A stretch of 64,000 nt of DNA from Amycolatopsis lexingtonensis. GTDB taxonomy: Bacteria; Actinomycetota; Actinomycetes; Mycobacteriales; Pseudonocardiaceae. The stretch is from positions 10,299,001 through 10,363,000 of the forward strand of contig NZ_JADBEG010000001.1 in assembly GCF_014873755.1 (NCBI RefSeq). The letters run 5' to 3'. The position numbers and the translations under genes were made by a program. Shown one piece after another: positions 63,578-64,000 of this stretch; the stretch's first letter is position 1; each line of letters begins with the position of its first letter. The notes under the pieces were generated by a model. It made no database searches. It was not told where the DNA came from and was given only the letters and a program-made list of their open reading frames with translations.

Positions 63578-64000
63578 GTGCCCACGAACACCATCGATAC
63601 CGTAGTCAGCCTGTGCAAGCGCCGTGGTTTCGTCTTCCCCAGCGGGGAGATCTACGGCGGTACCCGCTCGGCGTGGGACTACGGACCGCTCGGGGTCGAG
63701 CTCAAGGACAACATCAAGCGCCAATGGTGGAAGACCGTCGTCCAGGGCCGGGACGACGTCGTCGGCCTCGACTCCTCGGTGATCCTGCCGCGGCAGGTGT
63801 GGGTGGCCTCCGGGCACGTCAACGTCTTCACCGACCCGCTGATCGAGTGCCTCTCGTGCCACAAGCGGTTCCGCGCCGACCAGCTCGCCGAGGAGTACAC
63901 CGCGCGCAGCGGCAAGGAGACCACCGAGGACGACCTGTCCGACGTGCCCTGCCCGAACTGCGGCACGCGCGGCAAGTACACCGAGCCGCGTGACTTCAAC
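63578..64000 (+). CDS. glyS: Glycyl-tRNA synthetase, eukaryal-type alpha2 (partial)
   Basis: The first 141 codons are present and the gene runs off the right edge. The class II opening [46 protein letters not shown] and [30 protein letters not shown] match GlyRS of the single-polypeptide type. It also shows a CLSCHKRF ... CPNCGTRG pair of CxxC knuckles for an insertion zinc site. GTG 63578 has a GGAG seven bases upstream; ATG 63560 is an alternative. Its position next to smtB-zur matches the mycobacterial order. Confidence 0.93.
   Translation, partial: MPTNTIDTVVSLCKRRGFVFPSGEIYGGTRSAWDYGPLGVELKDNIKRQWWKTVVQGRDDVVGLDSSVILPRQVWVASGHVNVFTDPLIECLSCHKRFRADQLAEEYTARSGKETTEDDLSDVPCPNCGTRGKYTEPRDFN

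Overview
The window is chromosomal DNA of a high-GC actinomycete, most likely a Pseudonocardiaceae member close to Amycolatopsis. This is inferred from the uniformly high G+C, the many GTG starts, the F420-type LLM oxidoreductase, the conserved blocks hrcA-dnaJ-rsmE-HIT-phoH-ybeY-CNNM-era, recO-uppS and smtB/zur next to glyS, and two families of palindromic intergenic repeats. No rRNA, tRNA, CRISPR or prophage genes were seen. Both ends cut a gene: an MDR dehydrogenase at the left and glyS at the right.

Region 1-5.8 kb is accessory. It holds a secreted RNase of the barnase/RNase Sa type with its barstar, an AbiEi/DUF559-like protein, a complete IS5-family element that has jumped into a palindromic repeat, an enoyl-CoA hydratase homologue, a DUF3291 protein and a secreted protein. 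Region 5.8-11.5 kb is an assimilatory sulfate reduction operon on the minus strand: nirA/sir, cysX, cysH, cysD, cysN and a CbiX-like chelatase, nearly all translationally coupled. Its 5' leader carries a 28-codon cysteine leader-peptide ORF, and the ribosome binding site of the sulfite reductase gene can pair with bases just after the leader stop codon.

Region 11.5-25 kb is mixed metabolism and regulation: a VOC protein, hemW, an MDR oxidoreductase, TetR with a SnoaL-like gene, an IdeR-box-controlled siderophore-interacting protein, a beta-lactamase-fold hydrolase, a large protein joining a PD-(D/E)XK nuclease domain to a propeller-like region and membrane anchor, a MocR/PfpI divergent pair, a styrene-monooxygenase-like flavoprotein and a secreted peptidase. 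Region 25-37.4 kb centres on reductive pyrimidine breakdown: NCS1 transporter, nitrilase/ureidopropionase, dihydropyrimidinase and an LLM oxidoreductase form one operon, while a PucR regulator and mmsA lie divergently about 5 kb away. A two-component system, a DUF4173 membrane protein and a subtilisin-inhibitor-like protein lie between them.

Region 37.4-42 kb has an XRE regulator, an aldo/keto reductase and an orphan type VII secretion substrate module. Region 42-50 kb is the conserved heat-shock, RNA-maturation and era block. Region 50-53.5 kb carries three CD225/dispanin-type small membrane proteins with DUF2752 and RDD proteins. The RDD protein ends in repeated threonine motifs that look like FHA-recognised phosphosites. 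Region 53.5-64 kb has recO, uppS, a YbjN/TY-Chap-like protein, an ArsP-type permease with its TIGR03943 partner, a hydrolase, an AraC regulator, the zinc regulators zur and smtB, a secreted anchored protein with two class F sortases, and the start of glyS.

Many genes have a TAGGNT-like -10 box 6 to 8 bases before a start codon with no Shine-Dalgarno sequence, which suggests leaderless transcripts.
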